Assembly (NCBI RefSeq): GCF_000176855.2
Contig: NC_015138.1
Span: forward strand, 4,712,001-4,776,000
Length of the DNA stretch: 64,000 nucleotides
Direction of reading: 5' to 3'
Source: Paracidovorax avenae ATCC 19860
GTDB taxonomy: Bacteria > Pseudomonadota > Gammaproteobacteria > Burkholderiales > Burkholderiaceae_C
Below the pieces are notes generated by a model. That model saw only the letters and a program-made list of their open reading frames with translations, made no database searches and had not been told where the DNA came from. Of this stretch, positions 34,423 to 43,493 are shown piece after piece (within the stretch, counting starts at the first letter, position 1; each line of letters opens with the position of its first letter). The translations under genes were made by a program, and so were the position numbers.

Positions 34423-36330
34423 TCAGGGCCGGGAACGCAGGGTCATCGCCCGCGTCACCGCGAGTTCCGCATTGACGAAGCCCTGGCCCGAGCGCACGTC
34501 ATGGCCGGGCGCGCTGAGCGGGTCGCCGGGATCCACCATGTCGCGCGCCGTCTCGCGCAACGCCTGCCCCACTTCGCCGGCGCGCATTTTCATGCCCGAG
34601 GCCTGCAGCATCAGGGCGGCGACGCCGGCCAGGTGCGGCGAGGCGGCGGAGGTGCCGAAGAAGTTCGGCCAGCCATTGCCGTCCGTGTCCACGCCGAAGA
34701 CCGAGTTGTCCACCCCGTCGGGGGCGCAAAGGTCCGGCTTGCGCGTGTCCAGCGGGTGGGCCAGAGCAATACCGTCCGCATCGCGCGTGCGTGCGAAGCC
34801 GCCGATGGAGGAGAACGTCTCGGCCACCGGGCCGCGCGGCGTATTCACCTGCGAATAGCGCACGGCACAGGCGACGATGGCGCCCTCCGACGCGTTGTGG
34901 CCCACGGCGGTCGCGGAGTGGAAGGCCGCCTCGCGCGGCCAGCCCACCAGCGACATGTCGCTGGGCTGCGCGATCAGCTTGAAACGGCCGGGCGGGCGGC
35001 CCGTGCCTTCGGGCATGCCGATGCCGATGTGGATGGTGAAGGCCGCGTCGGCCGCATCCGGGTTCAGGAAGGCGAAGACGAACTCGAACGGGTCGCCGCC
35101 CACGTTGCGCGTGGCCGACACGAAGGCGATGTTCCCGCCCTGGTCGTCGGTGAATGCGAACAGGTCCAGGTCCGAGGCGGAGCCCGCACGGGACCGGGTG
35201 AACGAGGCGAAAGGCTCGTCCCACTGCAACACGATGCGCACCCGGCCGCCGCGGTGCAGGGTGACCGGGAAGGTGGTGCGCCCCCCGCCCCAGTCGTGCA
35301 TCTGCCAGCGGCCCTGTGTAGCGCCTCCCATCGTCAGCCCGCGTGCAGGCAGCGGCTGGAAGCGGCCTTCGGCGGACCAGTCGCCGAAGTTGGCCGCGGC
35401 ATTGATGGAGAGCACGTTCCCGCTGGCAAGAAGCTCGCGCTGGACGGCACCGATCGGGCTTTCCTGGAACCAGGGATCGTTGGTCCAGTACATGTCGTCG
35501 CTGATGACGTTGGCGCCTGCTTTCGCCAGGGCCCGCAGGCCGTCGGCGTGGTCCTGGACGCTCTCGGGAATGTAGACCGCCAGGGAGGCGCCGGGGGCGA
35601 CGTCGTGGACGATCTGCGCCATGGCGCGGCCCTCGTCGCTGTCCCTTCCGCTGCTGCGGTCCTTGAGCACCCGCACGGGCTGCAGGTGGCCATTGGGATT
35701 GCCCCGCCCCGGCAGGTCGCCGCGCGCCACGTCCGCGGCCGCGCCGCCCTGCGTGTCGTAGCCGGTGGAGGTCACCCCCACGACGACGCCCGATCCATCC
35801 ACCCCCAGGCTGCGCCGCGCACGCTCGGAGCCCTGCACCGCGTCGCCCTGCGACGTCACCCCGCCCACGCTGCCGAACGGCTCCGGCGCCGGCCGCACGA
35901 AGCGCGCCGTGCGCAGGGACTGCAGCGCGCCCAGGCCGGCCACGGGCATCCGGCCCAGCACCAGGTTGCCCTGCTGGCGCACATCCGTGGCGCCCAGCCG
36001 GCGCAAGTCATCCGCCAGTGCGGCATCGTCGCCCAGGGACAGGGCTTCGATGCGCACCATGCCGGCCACCACCCGCGGGCCGACGAAGCCTCTCGCGGCC
36101 TCCGCGGGCACGACCAGGTTGCCGCCGCGGCGCAGATGCTCCCCCCAGAGCATCTTCAATTGCGGATCGATGAAGGACCCGTCCTCCATCGCCGCCACCC
36201 CGGCGCTTTCCGGCCGGACCACCACGCCGCCTGCGGCGTCCGGCCCGGCCATCGCCCCACCGGCCACCAGGGCGCACGCCAGCCCCGCGCCCCATGCCAC
36301 CCACTGCCTGTTGTATTGGAATTGCAGCAT
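34423..36330 (-). CDS. Secreted subtilisin-like (S8) protein with substituted catalytic residues
   Basis: 635 aa. A signal peptide (residues about 5-28, ending VAGGAMAGPD) is followed by a divergent subtilase domain. The catalytic Ser561 is present in FFGTSAASPHLAGVAALML. At the position of the usual Asp the sequence is GVVVGVTSTGYD (Ser188, with Asp192 nearby), and in place of the HGT motif it has SDEGRAMAQIVHDVAPGA (Glu233). Many bacterial S8 relatives share this EG..A pattern, so it may still be active through a sedolisin-like Ser-Glu-Asp arrangement; a non-catalytic role is also possible. ATG at 36330 has AAGAGG 7 nt upstream. It stands alone between hscC and purT. Confidence 0.82.
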   Translation of the reverse strand: MLQFQYNRQWVAWGAGLACALVAGGAMAGPDAAGGVVVRPESAGVAAMEDGSFIDPQLKMLWGEHLRRGGNLVVPAEAARGFVGPRVVAGMVRIEALSLGDDAALADDLRRLGATDVRQQGNLVLGRMPVAGLGALQSLRTARFVRPAPEPFGSVGGVTSQGDAVQGSERARRSLGVDGSGVVVGVTSTGYDTQGGAAADVARGDLPGRGNPNGHLQPVRVLKDRSSGRDSDEGRAMAQIVHDVAPGASLAVYIPESVQDHADGLRALAKAGANVISDDMYWTNDPWFQESPIGAVQRELLASGNVLSINAAANFGDWSAEGRFQPLPARGLTMGGATQGRWQMHDWGGGRTTFPVTLHRGGRVRIVLQWDEPFASFTRSRAGSASDLDLFAFTDDQGGNIAFVSATRNVGGDPFEFVFAFLNPDAADAAFTIHIGIGMPEGTGRPPGRFKLIAQPSDMSLVGWPREAAFHSATAVGHNASEGAIVACAVRYSQVNTPRGPVAETFSSIGGFARTRDADGIALAHPLDTRKPDLCAPDGVDNSVFGVDTDGNGWPNFFGTSAASPHLAGVAALMLQASGMKMRAGEVGQALRETARDMVDPGDPLSAPGHDVRSGQGFVNAELAVTRAMTLRSRP

Positions 36331-36588
36331 CCGAGATACCTCTTGCGGCGCGTTCCGCGCCATGGACATCCGTTCATCGAATCGTCCGCGCGCAACTCCC
36401 CGCAGTCGGGAACGCCGCAGCCCGTACGGCCGGGTGCACCATGCACCGGGCGACGAATTCCATCACGCGGATTATCGGGTTTCTCCCGGATTGCAACAGC
36501 TGCACATGGCTGTTGCACCTGGCAATCTTTATGTCACTTCCTCATGGCGGCAGCCGCAGGCTCCGGACGCCCTTCCAGGCGCACGGGC
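36331..36588. other. Intergenic region upstream of the subtilase-like gene
   Basis: 258 bp between the 3' end of purT and the subtilase-like gene, both on the minus strand. Its GC content is lower than its surroundings around 36455-36540. No gene, palindrome or terminator hairpin with a T-run was seen. Confidence 0.4.
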
Positions 36589-37833
36589 TCACGCCTCGCG
36601 CGGCCTCACCTTGCCCGCCGCCAGCCGCGCATTGGCGCGCGCCGTGTCCACGTCCTCGGCCCGGGCCACGGTCACGCCCATGCGGCGCTTGGCGAAGCTC
36701 TCGGGCTTGCCGAAGAGGCGCAGGTCGGTGTCCGGCACGGCCAGGGCCTCGTCCACGCCGTCGAAGACGATGCCCTGCGCATCCACGCCGCCATAGATCA
36801 CGGCGCTGGCACCGGGGTTGCGCAGGCGGGTGTCCACCGGCAGGCCCAGGATGGCACGGGCGTGCAGCTCGAATTCGCTCTGGTGCTGCGTGCCCAGGGT
36901 GACCAGGCCGGTGTCGTGCGGGCGCGGGCTCACTTCGCTGAACCAGACCTCGTCGCCCTTCACGAACAGCTCCACGCCGAAGAGGCCCTGGCCGGAAGGC
37001 TGGCCGTCCAGGCCACGGCCCAGGTCATCGGTCACGGCTTTGGCGATGTCCTTCGCGCGCTGCAGCGCGAGGGACGGCATGGGCTGGGGCTGCCAGCTTT
37101 CCACGTAGTCGCCGCTGACCTGCTTGTGGCCGATGGGTTCGCAGAACGAGGTCTGGATGCTGCCGTCCGCGGCCCTGGAGCGCACGGTGAGCAGGGTGAT
37201 CTCGTATTCGAAGTCGATGAAGCCTTCGACGATGACGCGGCCATGGCTCACGCGGCCGCCGGCCATGGCGTAGTCCCAGGCCTTCTGCACGTCGGCCGGG
37301 CCGTCGAGCTTGCTCTGGCCTTTGCCGGAGCTGCTCATCACCGGCTTGACCACGCACGGGAAGCCGATGGCGGGCTGGCCGTCGGTGCCGTCGATGGCGG
37401 CCTGCAGTTCCTCGGCCGAATCGCAGAAGCGGTAGGGGCTGGTGGGCAGGCCCAGGGTCTCGGCGGCCAGGCGGCGGATGCCTTCGCGGTCCATGGTCAG
37501 GCGCGCGGCGCGGGCCGTGGGAATGACGCGCACGGTGCCGGCAGCCTCCAGCTCTTCCAGCATGGGCGTGGCGATGGCCTCGATCTCGGGGACCACCAGG
37601 TGCGGACGCTCGGCTTCGATCAGTGCTTTCAGCTGTGCCGGATCGCTCATGGTGATGGTGCGCGCATGGTGGGCCACCTGCTGGCCGGGCGCGTTGTCGT
37701 AGCGGTCCACGGCCGTGGTTTCCACGCCCAGGCGCTGCAGGGCGATGAGCACTTCCTTGCCCAGCTCGCCCGAGCCGAGCAGCATGACTTTGGTGGCGGA
37801 AGGCGAGAGGGGGGTGCCGAGGGTGATGGGCAT
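36589..37833 (-). CDS. purT: Formate-dependent phosphoribosylglycinamide formyltransferase
   Basis: 414 aa ATP-grasp enzyme that makes formyl-GAR from GAR, formate and ATP in purine synthesis, the folate-independent alternative to Pur[13 protein letters not shown] at the N terminus, [30 protein letters not shown] (ATP grasp), [16 protein letters not shown] and [16 protein letters not shown] are the family landmarks. The start at 37833 gives the standard length. It appears to be monocistronic. Confidence 0.96.
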   Translation of the reverse strand: MPITLGTPLSPSATKVMLLGSGELGKEVLIALQRLGVETTAVDRYDNAPGQQVAHHARTITMSDPAQLKALIEAERPHLVVPEIEAIATPMLEELEAAGTVRVIPTARAARLTMDREGIRRLAAETLGLPTSPYRFCDSAEELQAAIDGTDGQPAIGFPCVVKPVMSSSGKGQSKLDGPADVQKAWDYAMAGGRVSHGRVIVEGFIDFEYEITLLTVRSRAADGSIQTSFCEPIGHKQVSGDYVESWQPQPMPSLALQRAKDIAKAVTDDLGRGLDGQPSGQGLFGVELFVKGDEVWFSEVSPRPHDTGLVTLGTQHQSEFELHARAILGLPVDTRLRNPGASAVIYGGVDAQGIVFDGVDEALAVPDTDLRLFGKPESFAKRRMGVTVARAEDVDTARANARLAAGKVRPREA

Positions 37834-37971
37834 GGCAGATCAGGAAAGGTGTTGCGGCGCGAAAAAGCCGCCCCCGTCGGCGCGCCGTGCAGCGCTCTGG
37901 ACAGTGGGCGGGGCGGAGCCCGCCATCATAGGCGCCGCCCGCACCGCAACGGCCGCCGTACCGTTGCCTGA

Positions 37972-38790
37972 TCAACGCCCGGCTTCCCGGGCGGCCCGGT
38001 CGATCAGGTCCGCCACGGCCCGCGGGTGCGCCACAAACGACAGGTGGCTCGACTGCAGCGAGGCCACGCGTGCGCCGATGTGGGCCGCGATGGCGCGCTG
38101 GACCGCGGGCGCCAGGGCGCGGTCCCGTCCAGTCACCAGATACCACGTGGGCCTGTCGCGCCAGGCCGCTGCGGCCACCGGCTCGCTGAATGCACCGGCC
38201 GACATCGGCGGCTGCGCTGCGGCCAGCAGCCGGACCGCCGCCATCGGCACATCGGCCGCCATCATGCGGCGGTAGGCCTCGGCGTCGTCCAACCAGACGA
38301 AGCCATCCTCATCGGGCGCCAGCCCTTTCATTGGGGCCTGCAGGCGCGACAGCAGCCCCACTACGGATTCGCCGGCATCCGGCACCAGCGCGGACAAATA
38401 GACGATGCCCTTCACCGCAGCGTCGTTGCCGGCTTCGGTCACCACGGCACCGCCCCAGGAATGACCTACGAGCAGGACGGGACCTCTCTGCCGGCGCAGC
38501 ACGCGGCGCGTGGCGGCTACGTCATCGGCCAGCGAGGTCAGCGGGTTCTGCACCGCGGCCACGCGATAGCCCCGCCGCTGCAGGATGCCCGTGACCTGCG
38601 ACCACGACGACCCGTCCGCGAAGGCGCCGTGCACCAGCACGATGTCGCGTACGCTTCCGCCCAGCCCCGCATATGGCCCGATGTCCTGGGCCTGCGCAAG
38701 CTGGGCCATCTGCGGCAGGGTCGCGCCGATGACGAGCGCGGCCACGGTCCAGCGGCACAGGCGCCCACGCGCCTTGCAGGCGCCGCTCAT
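37972..38790 (-). CDS. Secreted alpha/beta hydrolase
   Basis: 272 aa. A signal peptide (LCRWTVAALVIGATLPQMAQ, cleaved near AQAQD) leads into an alpha/beta-hydrolase fold: IVLVHGAFADGSSW (oxyanion region), LLVGHSWGGAVVTEA (nucleophile Ser in GHSWG), and a late His in SSHLSFVAHP. The relatives are periplasmic esterase-like proteins of unknown substrate. ATG at 38790 overlaps the YciI gene stop (ATGA). It is the last gene of an azoreductase-YciI-hydrolase operon. Confidence 0.87.
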   Translation of the reverse strand: MSGACKARGRLCRWTVAALVIGATLPQMAQLAQAQDIGPYAGLGGSVRDIVLVHGAFADGSSWSQVTGILQRRGYRVAAVQNPLTSLADDVAATRRVLRRQRGPVLLVGHSWGGAVVTEAGNDAAVKGIVYLSALVPDAGESVVGLLSRLQAPMKGLAPDEDGFVWLDDAEAYRRMMAADVPMAAVRLLAAAQPPMSAGAFSEPVAAAAWRDRPTWYLVTGRDRALAPAVQRAIAAHIGARVASLQSSHLSFVAHPRAVADLIDRAAREAGR

Positions 38791-39095
38791 GCCGCCTCGC
38801 TCCCAGGCGCCCAATCCGCGGGGAACGCCGCCGCGCGCAGCGCCGGTTCAAAGGCGAGTACCTCGCGCTCGACCAGCCCATGGATGTGGAACGAATCCAG
38901 AGCCAGCACATGGTCCAGCTCGGCCCGGCTGCCGCAGCGCAGCAGGACCAGGCCGCCGACGCGCGGCTCCAGGGGGCCCGCCACGAGGATGTGGCCGGAT
39001 GCGATGTGCTGCATCAGCCAGTCGCGGTGGGTGCCGAGGTGTGCATCGATTTCTGCGGCGGGACGGATGTAGGTGAGGGTGACGGCGTAGAGCAT
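38787..39095 (-). CDS. YciI-family protein
   Basis: 102 aa dimeric alpha-beta barrel protein. LTYIRPAAEIDAHLGTHRDWL with its conserved His, VAGPLEPRVGGLVLL and the Asp of LALDSFHIHGLV are typical of the YCII domain. Relatives include dehydrochlorinases and lactone-related enzymes, but most have no assigned substrate. It lies 48 bp after the azoreductase gene and overlaps the hydrolase gene. Confidence 0.88.
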   Translation of the reverse strand: MLYAVTLTYIRPAAEIDAHLGTHRDWLMQHIASGHILVAGPLEPRVGGLVLLRCGSRAELDHVLALDSFHIHGLVEREVLAFEPALRAAAFPADWAPGSEAA

Positions 39096-39143
39096 GGAAG
39101 AAGCCTCGGAGGTTGTAAACGTAAGGGAGGGATGGCAGGCGCT

Positions 39144-39770
39144 TCAGGCGGCCAGTGCCCAGCGGGCCACGGACAGGGCCTCGCCGCGCGCCGCTTCCAG
39201 GGCCTGGCGGCGGAGTTCGGGGCCGCGGGACAGCAGTTCGGCACGCACGGTCCGGACTTCGCGGATGCCCATGAAGCCCAGGACGGCCCGCAGATAGGCT
39301 TCCTGGAAGTCCATGGGATGGGGCGTGGGCTCCGAATACAGCCCGCCGCGGGTGGAGACGAGGATGGCGCGCTTGCCCTGGGCCAGCCCGATGGGGCCGG
39401 TCTCGGTGTAGCGGAAGGTGCGCCCCGGCTGGGTGACACGATCGACCCAGGCCTTGAGTTGCGTGGGCACCGAGAAGTTGTACATCGGCGCGCCGATCAC
39501 GATCACGTCGCTGTCCAGCAGTTCGCCCACCAGAGCGTTGGAGCGCTCGTGCTCGGCCAGCACCTCGGCGCCGAACGCCTGCGGGTCCTGCGAGCGGAAC
39601 CCCGCGGCGATCGGGCCGGTGAGGTGGGCAATGGAGTCCGTAGCGAGGTCGCGGTAGAGGGTACGCGCGGCGGGGTGCTGCTGCAGCAGCGCGTCCACAA
39701 TGTGGCGGGTAAGTTCGCGGGATGCGGAGGCGTCGCCGAGGACGCTGGAATCGAGGTGGAGGATTTGCAT
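39144..39770 (-). CDS. azoR: FMN-dependent NADH azoreductase
   Basis: 208 aa flavodoxin-fold quinone/azo reductase. MQILHLDSSVLGDASASRELT is the FMN phosphate loop, and APMYNFSVPTQLKAWVDRV with the later STRGGLYS are AzoR signatures. It reduces azo compounds and quinones by two electrons with NADH. The divergent LysR gene, 123 bp away, is the likely regulator, as is common for quinone-responsive azoR loci. Confidence 0.93.
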   Translation of the reverse strand: MQILHLDSSVLGDASASRELTRHIVDALLQQHPAARTLYRDLATDSIAHLTGPIAAGFRSQDPQAFGAEVLAEHERSNALVGELLDSDVIVIGAPMYNFSVPTQLKAWVDRVTQPGRTFRYTETGPIGLAQGKRAILVSTRGGLYSEPTPHPMDFQEAYLRAVLGFMGIREVRTVRAELLSRGPELRRQALEAARGEALSVARWALAA

Positions 39771-39893
39771 TAAGGATGTCCTGTGGATGAATGCCTCTAC
39801 GGTAGGGATTAGCCCACTGTCCTGCTAGAGAGCCTTCTCAGGACGCTTTGTCCTATCCATAGAATGCCGGCTCGTTTGTCCCAGGGGATGTCC
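39771..39893. promoter_or_regulatory. azoR / LysR divergent promoter region
   Basis: The region holds a GTCCTG (39819-39824) and CAGGAC (39839-39844) inverted pair plus further GTCCT half-sites near 39778 and 39849. These repeated half-sites are reasonable LysR contacts. AGGGG at 39883-39887 decides the LysR start. Confidence 0.4.
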
Positions 39894-40859
39894 ATGCAGG
39901 ATCTGAACGATCTGGGCCTGTACGCGGCCGTCGTGACCCATGGCAGCTTCTCGGCCGCCGCGCGCGCGCTCGGGCTGCCGAAATCGAAGCTGAGCCGCCG
40001 CGTCGCCGAGCTGGAGCAGCGCCTGGGCGTGCGCCTGCTGCAGCGCTCCACGCGGGCGGTGAGCGTGACCGAAGTGGGCGCCGCCTTCTTCAAGCACTGC
40101 GAGGCGGTCACGCAGGCCGCCCAAGCCGCCTTCGACGTCGCTGAGCGCGCCACCGACCGGCCCTCGGGCCGCATCCGCGTGAGCAGCCCGGTGGGCGTGG
40201 CGCACATGTTCCTCGCTCCGCTGCTACCTGCGTTCCTGAAGCAGCACCCGGGCGTGCAGGTGGACCTGGACCTGACCAACCGGCGCGTGGACCTGATCGC
40301 CGAGGGCTACGACGTGGCGCTGCGCATCCGCTCCGCCCTGGACGATTCGGAACTGGTGGTGCGCATGCTGGGTGCCAGCCCGCAGGTGCTGGTGGCCGCA
40401 CCCGCGCTGCTGGCAGAGCATGCGCGGCCCTCAACGCTCGCGCAGTTGGCCGGCGCACCCGGCCTGGGGCCGCGGGGCACCGGCGGCGCCGCGCCGCGTT
40501 GGCGCATCCAGCCGCCTGGGGGCGACTGGGCCGAGGTGGAATACCGCCCCGTGCTGGTGAGCGACGACATCCACCTCCTGCACACCGCGGCCCTGGCCGG
40601 CTCGGGCATCGCGCAGCTACCGGCGCATGTGTGCGCGGACGGCATCGCCCAGGGCCGCCTGCAGCACTTGCTGGCCGACCACACGCTGCCCACGCACCAG
40701 CTGCATGCCGTGTACCCGTCGCGCAAGGGCGTGGTGCCGGCCGTGCGGGCGTTCATCGACCACCTCGTGCAGTCGCTGCCGCAAACACTGCCGAACACGT
40801 TGGCAATTTCAGGGGAAGCGCAGGGCGGCGTGGCCGGCCTGCCGCAGCACTCCGGATGA
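39894..40859 (+). CDS. LysR-family regulator divergent from azoR
   Basis: 321 aa. LNDLGLYAAVVTHGSFSAAARALGLPKSKLSRRVAELEQRLG is a LysR winged helix of the CrgA/PP2551-like subgroup, and the effector domain starts near GRIRVSSPVG. ATG at 39894 is chosen over 39888 because AGGGG then lies at the normal distance. It probably activates the azoR-yciI-hydrolase operon in response to quinones or similar electrophiles; this is inferred from position. The protein has a C-terminal tail of about 20 residues (ISGEAQGGVAG) beyond the fold. Confidence 0.9.
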   Translation: MQDLNDLGLYAAVVTHGSFSAAARALGLPKSKLSRRVAELEQRLGVRLLQRSTRAVSVTEVGAAFFKHCEAVTQAAQAAFDVAERATDRPSGRIRVSSPVGVAHMFLAPLLPAFLKQHPGVQVDLDLTNRRVDLIAEGYDVALRIRSALDDSELVVRMLGASPQVLVAAPALLAEHARPSTLAQLAGAPGLGPRGTGGAAPRWRIQPPGGDWAEVEYRPVLVSDDIHLLHTAALAGSGIAQLPAHVCADGIAQGRLQHLLADHTLPTHQLHAVYPSRKGVVPAVRAFIDHLVQSLPQTLPNTLAISGEAQGGVAGLPQHSG

Positions 40860-40942
40860 GCACCTTCGGGCCCGATAGGATCGGGGCGGCACATTCCCAC
40901 CGATCCCTTGTTTTTTCTTTCACTTTTCAGGAGGCATTCCCA

Positions 40943-41791
40943 ATGACGATCAACACCGTCGGCATCATCGGCGCGGGCACCATGGGCAACGGCATCGCGC
41001 AGGCGTGCGCGGTCGCCGGCATCGACGCGGTGATGGTGGACATTTCCGACGCGGCCGTGCAAAAGGGCCTCGCCACCGTGGCCGGCAGCCTGGACCGGCT
41101 CATCAAGAAGGAAAAGATCACCGCCGCCGACAAGGACGCGGCGCTCGCGCGCATCAGGACCTCGACGAACTACGACGACCTGAAGGCCGCGCAGCTCATC
41201 ATCGAGGCCGCCACCGAGAACCACGAACTCAAGGTGAAGATCCTCAAGCAGGTGGATGCGATCGCCGCGCCCGAGGTCATCGTGGCGTCGAACACCTCGT
41301 CGATCTCCATCACGCAGCTGGCCGCCGCCACCTCGCGGCCCGACCGCTTCATCGGCATGCACTTCTTCAACCCCGTGCCGATGATGGCGCTGGTGGAGAT
41401 CATCCGCGGCCTGCAGACCAGCGACGCCACGCACGACGCCGTGAAGGCGCTGGCCGAGCGCCTGGGCAAGAGCCCGATCACCGTGAAGAACGCGCCCGGC
41501 TTCGTGGTGAACCGCATCCTGGTGCCGATGATCAACGAGGCCTTCTTCGTGCTGGCCGAGGGCCTGGCCACGCCGGAAGACATCGATGCCGGCATGAAGC
41601 TGGGCTGCAACCAGCCGATCGGCCCGCTGGCGCTGGCCGACATGATCGGCCTGGACGTGTGCCTGGCGGTGATGAACGTCTATCTGGACGAGTTCGGCGA
41701 CAGCAAGTACCGCCCCTGCCCGCTGCTCAAGGAGATGGTGGCCGCGGGGCGCCTGGGCCGCAAGACCGGCCAGGGCGTGTACGGCTACTGA
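40943..41791 (+). CDS. 3-hydroxybutyryl-CoA dehydrogenase
   Basis: 282 aa NAD-dependent 3-hydroxyacyl-CoA dehydrogenase. GIIGAGTMGNGIAQACAVAG is the dinucleotide fold; IGMHFFNPVPMMALVEIIRG carries the catalytic His, paired with Glu in EAATENHELK, and PGFVVNRILVPMINEA begins the C-terminal domain. Length and sequence fit Hbd/PaaH-type enzymes acting on short-chain 3-hydroxyacyl-CoA. AGGAGG lies ahead of the start. It stands alone and converges with a 7-bp overlap on the IclR gene. Confidence 0.94.
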   Translation: MTINTVGIIGAGTMGNGIAQACAVAGIDAVMVDISDAAVQKGLATVAGSLDRLIKKEKITAADKDAALARIRTSTNYDDLKAAQLIIEAATENHELKVKILKQVDAIAAPEVIVASNTSSISITQLAAATSRPDRFIGMHFFNPVPMMALVEIIRGLQTSDATHDAVKALAERLGKSPITVKNAPGFVVNRILVPMINEAFFVLAEGLATPEDIDAGMKLGCNQPIGPLALADMIGLDVCLAVMNVYLDEFGDSKYRPCPLLKEMVAAGRLGRKTGQGVYGY

Positions 41792-42594
41792 GGAGCGCCA
41801 CCGAGGCCGCGCGCCTGCGCCTCGCGGCCGATGGCGTCGGCCTGCGCCTGCATGGCCTGCACCACCTGCGGCAGGCGCGCCTCGGTCAGGCGCGACGAGA
41901 TCGCGGTGACGGCGATCGCCGCCACCGTACGGCCGCCGGGCGTGCGCACCGGCACGGCCGCCGCACGGGTGCCGCGCACCACGCCCACGGGCGCATAGGC
42001 ATGGCCCAGTGCGCGCGCCTGCGCGCAGCGCTCCAGCACGCCCGCGGCATCGAGCCGCAGGGCGCGCAGGCGGGCAGCGTTGCGCTGCAGGATGTCCGCG
42101 GCCTCCGCCGTGTCCAGCGCGGCGAGCAGCACCACGCCGCTCACGCCCACGCCCAGCAGCCGGCGCGCGCCCACGTCGATGGACAGCACCTTCACCGGGT
42201 AGCTGCCGATGGCGCGGTCCAGGCACACCGAATCGTCGCCCTGGCGGATGGTGAGGAAAGCGGTCTCTCCCAGCGCTTCGCCCAGGTGCCGCAGGTGCGG
42301 CGCGGCGATCGCGCGCAGCGGAAAGCCCGCGGGCCGCGCCAGCCCCATGAGCGAGACCTCGCGGCCGATGCGGTAGCGGCGCGTGGACGGGTCCTGCTCC
42401 ACCGCGCCCTCCTCCACCAGCGCGCGCAGCAGGCGGTGCGCCGTAGGCCGGTTGAGGCCCGTGGCGAGCGAGACGTCGATGAGGCGCACGCCGCCTTCCT
42501 GCCCGCCCGCGACGATGCGCAGCACCGCGATGGCGCGGCGCACGCTCTGCGCACCGTCACGCGGGCCGTCGGTGGCGGAAGCAGTACCGGCCAT
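41785..42594 (-). CDS. IclR-family transcriptional regulator
   Basis: 269 aa. QSVRRAIAVLRIVAGGQEGG and VSLATGLNRPTAHRLLRALVEEGAVEQ form the winged helix; the sensor domain includes LSIDVGARRLLGVGVSGVVLL. ATG at 42594 is used. It lies 14 bp downstream of the flavin-reductase gene on the same strand and is divergent, through that gene, from the catabolic operon starting at 43494, which it most likely controls. Confidence 0.9.
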   Translation of the reverse strand: MAGTASATDGPRDGAQSVRRAIAVLRIVAGGQEGGVRLIDVSLATGLNRPTAHRLLRALVEEGAVEQDPSTRRYRIGREVSLMGLARPAGFPLRAIAAPHLRHLGEALGETAFLTIRQGDDSVCLDRAIGSYPVKVLSIDVGARRLLGVGVSGVVLLAALDTAEAADILQRNAARLRALRLDAAGVLERCAQARALGHAYAPVGVVRGTRAAAVPVRTPGGRTVAAIAVTAISSRLTEARLPQVVQAMQAQADAIGREAQARGLGGAPQ

Positions 42595-42608
42595 GCGCGC
42601 CGCCAGGC

Positions 42609-43241
42609 TCACGGCGCCGTGGTCACGGTCTTGGCGGTCTGCGGCATGGTGCGCAGCGTGACCACGCGGCCGAGCGTGGCGTAGTTCGGCCCGCCGATGC
42701 GGCAGACGGGATCGAGCGCGAGCGTGTCGATCTTGCCGTCCCGCAGCAGACCCTCGCGCACGTGGAAGCGCAGCACCTCGCCCACGAAGAACTCCGCGCC
42801 CGTATCGCCGAACGGGATCACCTGCGACAGGCGGCACTCCATGGCGACCCCGGCGTCGGCGATGCGCGGCACCGCGACGGCCTCGCACGGCGCCGTGGCC
42901 AGGCCGAGCAGTTCGGCCTCGCTGACCTCGGGCGGGTGCTCGGCGCTGCTCTCGTGGATCTGCTGCAGTTGCCCGCCGTGGCCGATGTTCACCACGTACT
43001 CGCGGCGCGCCAGGATGTGCGTGGCCGTGTCCTTGCGCCGCCCGGCCTTGCGCCCGATGTTCACGCCCAGCAGGGGCGGCTTGTTGGAGACGAAGGTGAA
43101 GCAGGAGAACGGCGCGAGATTGACCACGCCGGTTTCGGACAGCGTACTGATCCACGCGATGGGGCGCGGCACGACGATGCCGCTCAGGAGGCGATAGGTG
43201 GCTTCGGGGCCGAGTTCGGCGGCGTCGAGGGTGTCGGTCAT
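42609..43241 (-). CDS. Flavin reductase family protein
   Basis: 210 aa flavin_reduct domain protein of the DIM6/NTAB type. YRLLSGIVVPRPIAWIST, NLAPFSCFTFVSNKPPLLGV and the C-terminal RIGGPNYATLG are typical. It binds FMN and may reduce it for a monooxygenase or act on its own. No oxygenase lies next to it. It is transcribed with the IclR gene and divergent from the Bug-RidA-amidohydrolase operon. Confidence 0.87.
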   Translation of the reverse strand: MTDTLDAAELGPEATYRLLSGIVVPRPIAWISTLSETGVVNLAPFSCFTFVSNKPPLLGVNIGRKAGRRKDTATHILARREYVVNIGHGGQLQQIHESSAEHPPEVSEAELLGLATAPCEAVAVPRIADAGVAMECRLSQVIPFGDTGAEFFVGEVLRFHVREGLLRDGKIDTLALDPVCRIGGPNYATLGRVVTLRTMPQTAKTVTTAP

Positions 43242-43493
43242 GGCGGTGCGGCGGTGGCAGGCGGGTGAAGGAAACCGCCAGGCTGGTCGGCCCGGGCGGC
43301 GAAAGCAGGGTCTGCCGGCATTGTGGAAAGGGTAGCCGCCGGCGGCACGGCCGAATCGCCGGTTTGTTCCACATGGCGGACTCTTGCGACGCGGGCGCAT
43401 TGCTGCGGCGGGGAGCGCTTCCTACGATGGGACCAACGGCCGCGAAGACCCCCGAGGGCACCGGCCGCCCACAACGAGACAGGAGACAAACCC

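Noticed and set aside
36370..36460. CGAA half-sites upstream of the subtilase-like gene as a minus-strand PIP box
   Set aside because: The spacing between half-sites (about 70 bp) does not fit the N15 requirement.
34501..37971. A 1156-aa plus-strand frame opposite the subtilase-like gene and purT
   Set aside because: It spans two unrelated genes and is an antisense shadow; both minus-strand genes are well supported.
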